Shown: positions 45,641 to 56,078, counted from the stretch's first letter. The stretch is 64,000 bases of DNA from Gari tellinella (GCA_922989275.2 OV277866.1:76854328-76918327), one strand, 5' to 3'. Made by a program: numbers and translations. Notes: generated by a model not told the origin, from the letters alone.

Positions 45641-46015
45641 TCTTTGCTCTAAACAGTGTTGATAAAAAGTATTGAGCGAGTATAAACATCAGTCTGGTAA
45701 ATGAATTACCTGAATGACCCTGGCACTACCTCACGCAAAGCTCAATAATTATGGCGACAAGCGTAAATCACCACGCGTATACGGTAAGGTATTTTTCTTC
45801 TGTGTCTACATTGTTTGAATATGACAATTATATTCCCCACAGCTACACTGTTTTAAATGACGAGTATACTTGTCGGTAGGGTTGCACGAGATAATATGGC
45901 CTCTTTCCATGACCAGATATGGTTCTACGCGATGAGGGGTGGTGGGAGAAGAAGGGGCATTTCCACGTAGAATACAGATTTTGTTAATTTTCCCTTTATT
46001 TTCCTTCATAAAATA

Positions 46016-46200
46016 TGGACAATGGGTCATTTGTCTACGTAGAATGAAGACCCTGGGTCTTTTTGCTACTATAAATTAAGACCCGGGTCATTTTCCTTCG
46101 TAGAATATGGACCCTGGGTCATTTGTCTACATAGAATGAAGACCCTGGGTCATTCGTCTACGTAGAATAAGGACCCTGTGTAATTTTCTTGCGTGGCATA
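46016..46200 (+). repeat. GGGTCATT array, internal
   Basis: Tandem ~32-36 base units of CTACGTAGAATGAAGACCCT with GGGTCATTTGT. These differ from the arm units by an AGACCCTGGGTC centre. Confidence 0.85.
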
Positions 46201-46265
46201 TTTGTGTACATTATTAGTTATACAGTTGTTTCCACCACACACACTGTATGTTCTACAAAACCCAG

Positions 46266-46455
46266 GGCTCCCGATATGAGGAATATTTCAAAACCTAAAA
46301 TCTTTATTTCTGTATTAAACCCTATGGTGTCACTACTCATTAAAATAGTATTTCTATAAGGTTCTAATGTGTAGTAACACTATAGGATTTGATTCTGACA
46401 TTAGTTAGAACATTTTTTATTTGTTCAGTTTACTCCCTCTTATCTGGAGCCCTTG
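46266..46455 (+). mobile_element. Family J element
   Basis: AGGGCTCCCGATA at the left and TATCTGGAGCCCT at the right. The body matches 36567-36742. Confidence 0.6.
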
Positions 46456-46504
46456 TAAAACCTAGTCATAAAGACATTTGAATCCGTTAATCTTGCAGTA
46501 CGTT

Positions 46505-46930
46505 TTTTAGCTCGCCTGTACGAAGTACACGACGAGCTTATGCTATATCCCGGCGTATTCATCGTCGGTGCCGTCGTGAAAGGCTTAGAAAAAAATGCTT
46601 ATCACCTCTATGTCCCTTGGGGTATTGCTTTCATGTTTGATGTTCATGTTATGGTGTGTATATATGGACAACACCTTTCCATCCGTGCGAAAAGTTTGAC
46701 CCTGTGACATCGGCCTTGAACTTTAATTGTCGTTGTTGTTTTAGTTTTTAACTTACAGGGAGACGATTCAAAAACTGAATGCCCAGTTGTTGTTATACTG
46801 TTAAAATAGTCTGAAATTGATGTTATTAAAATCGTCTCTAAAAGACGATTAATCTAAAACTCGAGGAAAAGGCGTGTTGAAATCATCTCCATATGTGATC
46901 AGTTTTAATTTGAAAGTTTGGTTCCGAACA
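46505..46930 (+). repeat. Unclassified dispersed-type sequence
   Basis: TTTAGCTCGCCTGTACGAAG, CACGACGAGCTTATGC and TTTGACCCTGTGACATCGGC resemble a common bivalve repeat type to my knowledge. A short palindrome AATCGTCTCTAAAAGACGAT lies at about 46830. Confidence 0.4.
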
Positions 46931-47048
46931 TTGTAGAGTCAGACCCTAAGCGTAGAAGACTCAGTTATGGTCTGTTTCTACTATGTTCGACTTGCAGTTA
47001 TAAACCGACAGCAGCTAGGAGGTACAAGTGGGGTGATATGTCGAAGTA

Positions 47049-47363
47049 CAGTGCTCCCTCTCTACAACGGGCCTCCCAAGAATGATTCCCTCCTCACAAC
47101 AACGCTTGCCGCCGTTCATCAAACAAGACAAAATATGTCCAACCTTTTCACTGATGTTTTTCTTAAAGTCACATAAAGCACATTTTGACAGAAAAGAACC
47201 ATAATGTCGAGTGATAAACAGCTTGAATCCAGATCAGACGCTGCGTCTGATCTGTATTCAAGCTATTTGCGATGCAAAAAAGTTGCCCTCCCTTTAACAA
47301 CTCCCTCCTAACAATACACATAATATTTATCACCACTTAGGTGTGCCTGTAGAGGGAACACTG
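47049..47363 (+). mobile_element. MITE family B
   Basis: TA-flanked. CAGTGCTCCCTCTCTACAAC and TGTAGAGGGAACACTG. Core CAGATCAGACGCTGCGTCTG shortened. Confidence 0.8.
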
Positions 47364-47606
47364 TATTATTAAATGAAAGGCATTTTTCCAAAGGATGTTT
47401 GTATATAAGCTTTTATTTATCATTTGATTCTTTCAAATCTCTATTGTAAAAGAGAGTATTGTCTTGAATGCATTGGGACAAAGACATGTACAAAGGTGTA
47501 TCGATAACTTGTTGACAAATCGTGCTACAAACAGTCTTTCCAGTCTTGTACGTAGAGCCATTGCACGTCTAAATATAGTAAACACATATCGGCTCTATAT
47601 GACCCT

Positions 47607-47850
47607 TTAGCGTCGCGGTGCGTTAAAACCCAGCACAATCAAGCAAAAAATGTAATAGTGGCAGTAGCAGCGATAGTAATATAAATAGCAGCAGTAGAGT
47701 TTATGCAGCTTCGACAGTATCAGAAGTAGTAATAGTATCAGCAGTAACAACAATAGCAGAAGTAGTAGCAGCAGCAGAAGTAGTAGCAGCAGCACAAACA
47801 GCAATAACAGCAGTAGTAGTAGAAGAAGCAACATCAGCAGTAACGGCAAT
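47607..47850 (-). repeat. CAG/TAG trinucleotide tract, right side of the 4.4-kb element
   Basis: AGCAGCAGAAGTAGTAGCAG-type repeats. On the minus strand they read as a leucine-rich open frame, which I treat as low complexity. The orientation is inverted relative to 43845-43945. Confidence 0.85.
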
Positions 47851-47866
47851 TAAGCTGAAAAGGGGG

Positions 47867-48024
47867 GGGTCATTTCTCTACGGGGGTCATTCCTCTGCGT
47901 GAGGGGGGTCATTTTACTACAAGTTGATGGGGTCCTTTTTCTACGGTCTGGGGTCATTTCTCTACTTAGTATAAAGACCCGGGTCATTTTGTACGGGTGG
48001 GTCATTCTACTGCGTTACACCGGC
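47867..48024. repeat. GGGTCATT palindromic array, right arm
   Basis: GGGTCATTTCTCTACG, GGGTCATTCCTCTGCGTGAG, GGGTCATTTTACTAC and AAGACCCGGGTCATTTTGTA. Ends GGGTGGGTCATTCTACTGCG, complement of the left end. Confidence 0.85.
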
Positions 48025-48651
48025 ACATATCAATGACACATTTAATAAGCATACAACACATTTCAAAACACCATTCATTCCATCTGTCATATATGTCACT
48101 ACTTTGCCGTCTTGGTATATAGATATTATAAACAATCATACCGGTTTAGATTTTTAAGATAATTTTGGTAAAGGGACCTATCAATAAAATACATTTGAAG
48201 CGATATTTATAAGTATTGTTATGTATGACCCAGGGCTTTGCACAATAAAATACATGCATGCATGTCCATGTAAAAGTAATTCATCAGAAAGTCATATGTA
48301 TCATTGTATGTTTTTGTAAAAAAAAAAAGAAGAAGATTTTCCGACCGTCCGTCCCTAATATTTTTGGGCATGTAATAAGAAACACAGGTATTTTTTTACC
48401 ATTAATCTATGTATGGTTAGTGTTGCAGGCTAGTACATTGTACTCTAAAACGTATTTATGGTGAACACTTATTAGAGACGAAAGGTTACATAAAACATAA
48501 ATGAATGCTTAATGCAGGACAAAGATAATGCAAATTTTAAAATCGATCGTTATCTCTCCCGGATTCAAATTATAAGAAATCCTGAATCTAATAGAATAAT
48601 ACCTTCTGAAATTTAGCTTAACTACAAAAAACACGAAATTATTCGTTTCGA

Positions 48652-48773
48652 GTGGCAAAACATTTGGAGCCATATCAGACGCCGGGTTACCCGGCGTCTG
48701 ATATGGCTCCAAATTGTTTGCAACGAAAGTACTAGTTTTAGACCAAGCGGGAGCATATCTTCCCCACAGTGGA
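48652..48773 (-). mobile_element. Family A, right half
   Basis: GGCAAAACATTTGGAGCCAT, then a perfectly symmetric core (ATATCAGACGCCGGGTTACC and complement) and CAAATTGTTTGCAACG. Ends at CCCCACAGT, where the next copy starts. Confidence 0.65.
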
Positions 48774-48775
48774 GA

Positions 48776-49012
48776 ATATGTTATTCTTTCCCAATAAACG
48801 CTTTTACGCTAAAACTATTATTTGCCGTGCAAACAGTTTGGAGCCAGATCAGACGCCGGGTAACCCGGCGTCTGATCAGGCTCCAAACTGTTTGCCACCA
48901 AGATAAACATGTATTATCAGAATTGTCAAAAATTGTACTTTTCTACGTTTTAGTGCTTTGCGTTTGCGTACGTTTGCGTTTAAACGGGAAAGAATAACAG
49001 ATTCTCCACTGT
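48776..49012 (+). mobile_element. MITE family A
   Basis: Complete, with intact core and TIRs. The left flank is CA rather than TA. Confidence 0.9.
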
Positions 49013-49648
49013 AGTAATATCCAATATCTTGGTATATCGTATATATTTAAAGATAGACCATTGGATGCATTTAGAAACATTGAATGGTTAAGCAACCATA
49101 AAATGATTTAATCGTAATTTCTTGAAGAATATTATGTTTCCGCTTTGCTATAACAATGGTAACTTCTGCTTAGACATCCTTTAACAGGTTCACTCCTGTT
49201 GTATCGTCTCATTTAACAGTGTCGTAAGTTTTTATTTCTGATATTAATAATTTTGAATTTAACCTGATGAAACATCGTCCACAAGTTACGTTCCCGATCA
49301 GACGTTCAGCGACTTTGTGTATTATCTGGATTCCAAACTGTTTGTAAGACTCATATTCAACAATTTTAGTTTAAAAATGTAAGATTCATTGAACGCCATT
49401 GGGTAATCCTACGTCTCATCTGGTTCTCAATTGTTATAAACTCAACCGCAGGTTTCTGAAATAAAGCAGATGCATATAAGTCACGTTGAAGACCGTTTTT
49501 GCAAACTCCGTTTTTAGCAGGCGACACAATGCGTGATAAAGAATATTCATGTCGTCATTGAGGTTCAGGCGGTTATGTGAGGAGCTTTATTTCTCGGAAC
49601 TCCGTTTTTTGTATTATGATTGTGTTCTCCTCCTACGCTTTTTCTGCA

Positions 49649-49800
49649 GTGGAGAAGACTTTATTAATTCCCGTTTAAACGCAAATGAAACGCAAACGCA
49701 ATGCACTAAATGAAGTAAAAATCAATTTCTAAAACTTTCTCAGGATTTATTTTGATCTGAGTGTAAAAAAGGTTTGACGCCGGATCAGGCGGATGGTTCC
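49649..49800 (-). mobile_element. Family A, left half
   Basis: GCAGTGGAGAAGACTTTATT, CCCGTTTAAACGCAAATG and ACGCAAACGCAATGC. Decays after GACGCCGGATCAGGCGG. Confidence 0.6.
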
Positions 49801-49870
49801 GTAAAGCCTGCAAATATCAGTGTAATTTAGTGAATGGTTATTAAGACGTCGACAGAGTATGGTTTGGCAT

Positions 49871-50052
49871 TTAACCCTTTCACTGCATTACAGCGTGTAT
49901 AATGGTTATTTACAAACAGTTTAAATCCTGATCAGACGCCGTGTCACTCACTAAGATATTACTTAGGTCAATTTACTTCAAATCTCAATTTTAGAAATAA
50001 AAGCAGATGACAATTGTTTGAAGCAATGACGTCATTGCAGTGAAGGGGTTAA
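49871..50052 (+). mobile_element. MITE family F, core half lost
   Basis: TTAA at 49871 and 50049. Ends CCCTTTCACTGCATTA and GCAGTGAAGGGG. CAGTTTAAATCCTGATCAGA is followed by CGCCGTGTC, with no second arm. Confidence 0.75.
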
Positions 50053-50081
50053 ATGTTTTGTCTTCGGTTACCATTAAGATT

Positions 50082-50329
50082 ACAGTGGAGAATCTGTTAT
50101 TCTTTCCCGTTTAAACGCAAACGTACGCAAACGCAAAACACTAAAACGTAGAAAAGTATAACTTTTTGACAATTCTGATAAGTCATCTTTATCTTGGTGG
50201 CAAACAGTTTGGAGCCTGATCAGACGCCGGGTTACCTGGCGTCTGATCTGGCTCCAAGCTGTTTGCAATAGAAATAATAGTTTTAGCGTAAACGCGTTTA
50301 TTGGGAAAGAATAACAGATTCTCCACTGT
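50082..50329 (-). mobile_element. MITE family A
   Basis: Complete and TA-flanked. The core has GGGTTACCTGGCG, a single change. Confidence 0.9.
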
Positions 50330-50389
50330 ATCTTTATATTTGTACCTGAGACCTGTGTTGTGCCAAAAGCCAGTTGTCTTTGATGCTTC

Positions 50390-50643
50390 TTAACCCTTTC
50401 TTCCCGGAAATCTCAAATTGACAATTCTAGTTTTCAATTTAGCCTAGTCCATTTTTCACTTTTAGGGTTGATTTTTACAAAATATGCCAAAATGACAAAC
50501 AGTGTAGACCCTGATCAGAGGGCTCCTTAAGGAACCCACTGATCAGGGTGTACACTGTTTGTATAGGACGAGTGTACTCCTGACAGGAACGATGTTTGTA
50601 AATGATGCATATAAGCGTGACTAGGGTTCAAAGAGTTGATTAA
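50390..50643 (-). mobile_element. MITE family C, minus orientation
   Basis: TTAA at both ends (50390 and 50640). Right end CTAGGGTTCAAAGAG. Hairpin CAGTGTAGACCCTGATCAGA, GGGCTCCTTAAGGAACCCAC and TGATCAGGGTGTACACTG. Confidence 0.75.
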
Positions 50644-50657
50644 CTAAGGCATACAAT

Positions 50658-50872
50658 ACAGTGGAGAAAACGTGATTATTTCCCGTTTAAACGCAAACAT
50701 AACCTAAACGCATTGCCATGGGTTATAGAAAATGACAACTTTTTGACAATCCTTACTACTTCTTTTTATCTGAGTGGCACATAGTTTGGAGCTAGATCAG
50801 GCTCCAAACTGTTTGCATTGGAAATGATAGTTGTAGCGTAAACGCGTTTATTGGGAAAGAATTACTGTACGT
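50658..50872 (-). mobile_element. MITE family A, collapsed core
   Basis: CAGTGGAGAAAACGTGATTA at the left. The core is reduced to GGAGCTAGATCAGGCTCC. The right TIR is lost at the junction with the next copy. Confidence 0.8.
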
Positions 50873-51120
50873 ACAGTGGAGAATCTGTTATTCTTTCCCA
50901 ATAAACGCGTTTACGTTAAAACTATTATTTGCAGTGCAAACAGTTTGGAGCCAGATCAGACGCCGGGTAACCCGGCGTCTGATCAGGCTCCAAACTGTTT
51001 GCCACCAAGATAAACAAGAATTATCAGAATTGTCCAAAAGTTGTTCTTTTCTACGTTTTAGTGCTTTGCGTTTGCGTACGTTTGCGTTTAAACGGGAAAG
51101 AATAACAGATTCTCCACTGT
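50873..51120 (+). mobile_element. MITE family A, consensus-like
   Basis: Complete, intact and nearly identical to copies at 60747, 61287 and 62902. Abuts the preceding minus copy. Confidence 0.95.
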
Positions 51121-51318
51121 ACATGGATAAGCATTTCAGTGTAATAATACCTTTCATAATTGACATTATATTCATTGAATGGCTTAGAAATTTATAATGT
51201 CAGGAAATGTCAACTGTGTGTATTTTATTTCACTTCCCTCTAGTTCTGGCATTTTCACTGGATAATAACAATAACATGACAACCCTGTGGGTCCCACCTT
51301 TTTCTAACGCGTGTCACT

Positions 51319-51520
51319 GCAGTGGAGAAAACGTTATTAGGTCCCGTTTAGAAGCAAACGAAACACAAATTAATTGCAGTAAAAGTAAGAAAAATACATT
51401 TTAATCTTGGCAACAAACAATTTAGAGTCAGACGTCTGATCGGCTCGAAAGTTTTTTTAATTAAAATTATAGTTTTATCATAAACACTTTTATATAAAAT
51501 CATAACGTCTTCTCCAATGT
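51319..51520 (-). mobile_element. Family A, old copy
   Basis: GCAGTGGAGAAAACGTTATT at the left and GTCTTCTCCAATGT at the right. Core reduced to GAGTCAGACGTCTGATCGGC. Confidence 0.7.
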
Positions 51521-51709
51521 AGTGGACTGTCGCGTTTTAAACAAACTATTTTTGCTTACCCTTTTATATGAAAATAATTATTTCCCTTGTCGATATTTAC
51601 ACAATTAATTGAAGGAATTTGAAGCAGGTGGCTTAAAATCATCACATAGAAATTATTGAGAGAGGTAAAAAGTCTGGTATTTTGTAATCTTGTTTCAACT
51701 CACACAGGT

Positions 51710-51957
51710 ACAGTGGAGAAAACGTTATTCTTTCCCAATAAACGCGTTTACGCTAAAACTATTATTTGCAGTGCAAACAGTTTGGAGCCAGATCAGACGC
51801 CGGGTAACCCGGCGTCTGATCAGGCTCCAAACTGTTTGTCACCACGATAAACATGTATTATCAGAATTGTCCAAAAGTTGTACTTTTCTTCGTTTTAGTG
51901 CTTTGCGTTTGCGTACGTTTGCGCTTAAACGAGAAAGAATAACAGATTCTCCACTGT
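51710..51957 (+). mobile_element. MITE family A
   Basis: Complete and TA-flanked. The left TIR is of the AAAACGTTATTC type and the right of the AACAGATTCTCC type, so the two TIRs differ. Confidence 0.95.
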
Positions 51958-51983
51958 ATCATTCAGCCGATTTCTGTCATTTG

Positions 51984-52510
51984 GCTACACTGCTTCCTCT
52001 CTACAACATTCAATGGGAGACAACTAGTGTGTGTGTGGATGCGTTTGTGACACTACCTCATTTTGTAGGTCTGGTGTTGATCAGTAATTCTTTATAAATT
52101 CAACATTTTCTTCACATCATTTGAAACTGTGACCGTCCTAAAAACCTTTTGTCATATTTGCCTTAAGCTTTTTGACTTATAAAGCGTACACCTCGGTACG
52201 ATGCTTTCATACGTGTACCTCTGTCGAATAGTAAAACCAGTATGCGTGTGTGTGTGATGTTCGGAGGGATCTGTTTTAGGGAGGGAAGTTGGCATACATT
52301 TGCAAACAGCTTGTATACAGACCAGACGTCTGATCTAGATTTAAAGCTGATTGTCACTCGTCATTATGTTTCTTTCTGTCAACATGTTAAATAATTATGT
52401 GACTCTGAGAACAATAGAAGACGACAATTTTAAGAATACTTTATTGCTGCTGCCGAGGAAAGGTTAGACATGCATGTACTTGTCTTCATTGTGGGACAGC
52501 GGCAAGCGCT
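51984..52510 (-). mobile_element. Family B, minus, interrupted
   Basis: CACTGCTTCCTCTCTACAAC and CAATGGGAGACAACTAGTG at the left. B sequence resumes at GTTCGGAGGGATCTG (about 52259) with AGACCAGACGTCTGATCTAG and CACTCGTCATTATGTTTC, ending near CAGCGGCAAGCGC. About 220 unrelated bases intervene. Confidence 0.55.
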
Positions 52511-53120
52511 TTTTGGTTGAATATTGTATAATCCATGGCTGTGTTACACCTTTAATCTATAAAAATAAAGATAAAACTGTCCAAGAATTATACCACAGAC
52601 CTCAACCAACTGGTTTCAAAGTAATTGGGCAATCCCTACCAGCAAGGTCCATTAGACAGGCACAATGTCAACGGTACAACTCAAGAATCCCCATTTAGAT
52701 ACACAGCATCTACAGCAAGAACACAACCTAGAGGTAGCAGTCATTGATTTCTTACTTTATTCTAATTACAGATATATAAGAAGTGTGTTTTCAGATAGTT
52801 TTTGAAGGCTGCAATTCAGCTCTCATCTCCGATGCGATACAGAATTACTCACAGACGCAACTCTCTTCGAGGTCTATACACGTCCAGCATACTAACAATG
52901 TACCTTGGAGAATCATTGCACATGGCTTTGTATGCGAGTTTCAGAACTTACAATTCAATTATGTGTTGAACAAGAAGCCATTGAAGCTCCTTCATACGAA
53001 AGACCGGCGGTGACATTTCCACTTCAGGATTTCACACAGAATAATTCATTATTTCCCGATTTCATCTTCATGAATTCACGATTTCGATTGCGTGATTGCA
53101 AATTTGCAAGATTTCCACTT

Positions 53121-53665
53121 CCAAATTGCTCAATTTCTCAATTGCTCAATTTCTCAATTGCTCGATTTCTCTTCCAAATTTCCAGATTTCTCAATTGCTC
53201 GATTTCTCAATTGCTCAATTTCTCAATTGCTCAATTTCTCAATTGCTCGATTTCTCTTCCAAATTTCCAGATTTCTCAATTGCTCGATTTCTCAATTGCT
53301 CAATTTCTCAATTGCTCGATTTCTCAAGTGCTCAATTTCTCTTCCAAATTTCCAGATTTCTCAATTGCTCAATTGCTCAATTTCTCAATTGCTCGATTTC
53401 TCAATTGCTCAATTTCTCTTCCAAATTTCCAGATTTCTCAATTGCTCGATTTCTCAATTGCTCAATTTCTCAATTGCTCGATTTCTCAATTGCTCAATTT
53501 CTCTTCCAAATTTCCAGATTTCTCAATTGCTCGATTTCTCAATTGCTCAATTGCTCGATTTCTCAATTTCTCAATTTTTCTTCCAAATTTCCAGATTTCT
53601 CAATTGCTCAATTTCTCAATTGCTCAATTTCTCAATTACTCGATTTCTCAATTGCTCTATTTCTC
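53121..53665 (+). repeat. Minisatellite, left arm of the foldback
   Basis: Basic unit CAATTGCTCAATTTCT or CAATTGCTCGATTTCT (16 bases, with 8-base half units), punctuated by CTTCCAAATTTCCAGATTTCT. The punctuation recurs at about 53171, 53256, 53341, 53418, 53503 and 53580, giving 85- and 77-base higher-order units. All three forward frames are open because no unit contains a stop, so the long open frames are not evidence of a gene. Confidence 0.95.
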
Positions 53666-54202
53666 TCAAAATTCAGTCACGTGATACGTGTTACATGTAC
53701 CCTTGAAAACAAAATGGCGATTGGATGTATCAGTATTCTAGTGATGGTGTGTGTTTATTAGTTTGTTTTACTTCAAAATAGGCATTCAAATGATGTGAAA
53801 CATGTTTGTATATAGAATTTAATAATTCCATGCAGTTGTGCAACGGTATACTAGATTCTAGATATGGACGGCTGCTATCACATGCGTTTTAGAATTAGTT
53901 TATCTCTCCAAATTTATCCAAACAAACTCGTAGAAATGGAGGCGTCCACGTGTAGTATACCGTTGTACAACTACATTGTTATACTCATTTTAGCGTTTTA
54001 AGAACTAAGGACTGACTAAAAATTACATGATTCCATGTTTTACATCATTTAAATGTTTTAAATTCCCAATTTTGAAGTAAAAAACAAACAAATAAACTCT
54101 CACCTGCGCCAGAATACATGTATCTTCATTCGCCATTTGGTTTTGAACGGTGAGGGCTTTGTTACATCACACGTGGCACGTGATTAAAACATTGTTACAG
54201 TG

Positions 54203-54625
54203 AAATCATGAAATTGAGAAATTGAGCAATTGAGAAATTGAGCAATTGAGAAATCGGGAAATTTGGAAGAGAAATCGAGCAATTGAGAAATCGAGCAATT
54301 GAGAAATCGAGAAATTTGGAAGAGAAATTGAGCAATTGAGAAATCGAGCAATTGAGAAATCTGGAAATTTGGACGAGAAATTGAGCAATTGAGAAATCGA
54401 GCAATTGAGAAATCTGGAAATTTGGAAGAGAAATTGAGCAATTAAGAAATCGGGAAATTTGGAAGAGAAATTGAGCAATTGAGAAATCGAGCAATTGAGA
54501 AATCTGGAAATTTGGAAGAGAAATTGAGCAATTGAGAAATTGAGCAATTAAGAAATTGGGAAATTTGGAAGAGAAATCGAGCAATTGAGAAATCGAGAAA
54601 TTGAGCAATTGAGCAATTTGGAAGT
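54203..54625 (-). repeat. Minisatellite, right arm of the foldback
   Basis: Same units as the left arm on the opposite strand (AGAAATTGAGCAATTG, GAAATCTGGAAATTTGGAAG). It is shorter by about 120 bases and has a different order of units. Confidence 0.95.
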
Positions 54626-54711
54626 GGAAGTCTTGCAATTTTGCAATCACGCAATCGAAATGTGTGAAATCCTGAAGCGGAAATGTCACCACCGGTCTTT
54701 CGTAGCTTCAA

Positions 54712-54930
54712 GACTGGAGTGATGTGATTGTACCGAAGAGTCCTGGTAATCACGCTGTAGTTTTCGTAGTGAGTTTTGGGATATCCAATATAGCAGTGAG
54801 ATACAGTAGTCAATTTTTGATGTGACCAGAGAATTGACCAAGGTCTTTGTAGCTTCTGGATTAATTGAGAAAGATCAATATCACTTCTGGCACCAATCTG
54901 CTTCAAAATGCCCAAGTCCTGCTTAAACTG
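54712..54930 (-). pseudogene. CR1/L2-like LINE reverse transcriptase fragment
   Basis: On the minus strand, one frame reads NPEATKTLVNSLVTSKIDYC and continues ISLLYWI. A neighbouring frame has YPKTHY and RYNHITPVLK. These match the post-catalytic region of CR1/L2-like RTs (pattern LV.SLVTSRLDYCN.LLYG.P, then Y.HITPVL). At least two frameshifts are needed. The fragment ends where the foldback element begins. Confidence 0.6.
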
Positions 54931-54977
54931 TTATTATTACATTACGATGAAAGTGTTGTTTAACATATTTAGACTCC

Positions 54978-55206
54978 TGGGACCCGTTTCATAAAACTTC
55001 GTACGACAATTGTTGTCGTATGTCAGATTATACAAATCTTCATTTTTATTTATTTCTCCATCTAGTCCTGTCTTGTGACATCTCTTTGGAATTCCACAGA
55101 GGTGTCACAAGACATGGTTAGATGGAGAAATCAGAAATCAAACGGATTTCAAAGTTTAGACTTACGATCAGTTTTGTCGTCAGAAGTTTTATGAAACGGG
55201 CCCCTG
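54978..55206 (+). mobile_element. MITE family G
   Basis: GGGACCCGTTTCATAAAACT and AGTTTTATGAAACGGGCCCC. Part of the inner inverted repeat is lost (ACATCTCTTTGGAATTCCAC). Confidence 0.8.
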
Positions 55207-55209
55207 GAG

Positions 55210-56070
55210 ACAAGTTGCCAGCCAGATCAACATCTCATGTACATCAATTTAATAATATGATGTATTGATTTAGAAATTTGAACCCTGACCAGAATATCAC
55301 AGTTACAAATATTCTGGATTTGAACCATTTCAGAACTTAGACTGACGTACAAATACATATTTTATGATGGATTTATCCATCTGGTGAATCGCCGATAAGG
55401 TTACACCTTTTAGCAGCCTTTTACTGTATCATGCCATATTATGGCAGTAGTTCCCATTCTTTTCTGCCTTTGCCTTCCCAAATGACGTGTTTATTTTAAA
55501 ACAATCATTTTAGATCTAATTGCAAAAAGTTTAAATACTATAAGTATGCTATCAAAGCTAAGTTTTAGGACATAAACATGAAAATATTCAAAATATGTCT
55601 TGTACATGTAGTCAAATTCAATAAGACATACCAAGCCCTGATGTTATTATAAATCGGTTTAATAATAATAAGTATGCTATTCCAAGCTTAATGCGTTTTA
55701 TACCTCTTTGGATATATAAGTACTTAAATACGGGCAACAAATAGTTTTGATCTTGACGAGGGGCCGAATTAATCGTCGTATGATTAGGGTTAACTGTTAG
55801 CTAGCGCATGTCAGTCAAATTTCGCTTAACAGGAAAAAAGGGTGGTAGACCCGCACACCTCGTGGACTGTGTATATAATAAATTATATAATTTTCTAACT
55901 GTAAAGACAAGATCTGAGGCATCCGCCAGGAGTCTTGTTATCTGGAGTTAAACTGTTAAACATAATTCAAAGAAATGTTTGATAAAACACTGGGTCATTA
56001 TCAACTGGTCATTTAATAAGAACATGGTAGAGTCTATTAACATATTCAGTATCATAAGGGTTAAAGTACA
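55210..56070. other. No gene seen
   Basis: AT-rich, with no recognisable element or coding motif. Confidence 0.45.
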
Positions 56071-56078
56071 GTCGAACT

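Larger units (their letters stand above)
43644..48024. mobile_element. 4.4-kb element with GGGTCATT-rich terminal inverted repeats
   Basis: The two ends begin GCCGGTGTAACGCAGTAGAA, continue TGACCCACCC, and are exact complements. Each arm holds several palindromic units containing AATGACCCGGGTCATT or close variants (43680-43836 and 47867-48010). Next comes a CTG/CTA trinucleotide tract (43845-43945 left; 47640-47850 right, inverted). The interior holds a large imperfect inverted repeat (43953-44565), a long trinucleotide region, a SINE, a J element, a third GGGTCATT array and a B element. No transposase was recognised, so it is non-autonomous. A target duplication is not clear. Confidence 0.75.
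52983..54709. mobile_element. Foldback element with minisatellite arms
   Basis: The outer ends GAAGCTCC..ACGAAAGACCGG and CCGGTCTTTCGTAGCTTC are inverted. Inside each is GGTGACATTTCCACTTCAGG-type sequence, then a long array (53121-53665 left, 54203-54625 right and inverted). Next are inverted unique segments (53666-53800 against 54040-54195). At the centre, CAGTTGTGCAACGGTATACT pairs with AGTATACCGTTGTACAACT. The whole 1.7 kb can fold into one hairpin. Drosophila FB elements have long inverted repeats with tandem subrepeats, which is the closest architecture known to me. Confidence 0.8.

Noticed and set aside
47607..47849. Leucine-rich minus-strand open frame
   Set aside because: Translation of a CAG/TAG-type repeat.
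50934..51197. Repeated open frames reading QTVWSQIRRRVTRRLIRLQT in many places
   Set aside because: They are translations of the family A hairpin, present wherever A is intact and disrupted by ordinary sequence changes; not a conserved protein.
52905..53761. Three long overlapping open frames with Ser/Ile/Leu/Asn-rich repeats
   Set aside because: They are the three frames of a stop-free minisatellite and have mirror versions in the inverted arm; no sign of a real protein.
53121..54625. Possible CRISPR array because of regular spacing
   Set aside because: Spacers are themselves repeats of the same unit, and the genome is eukaryotic.
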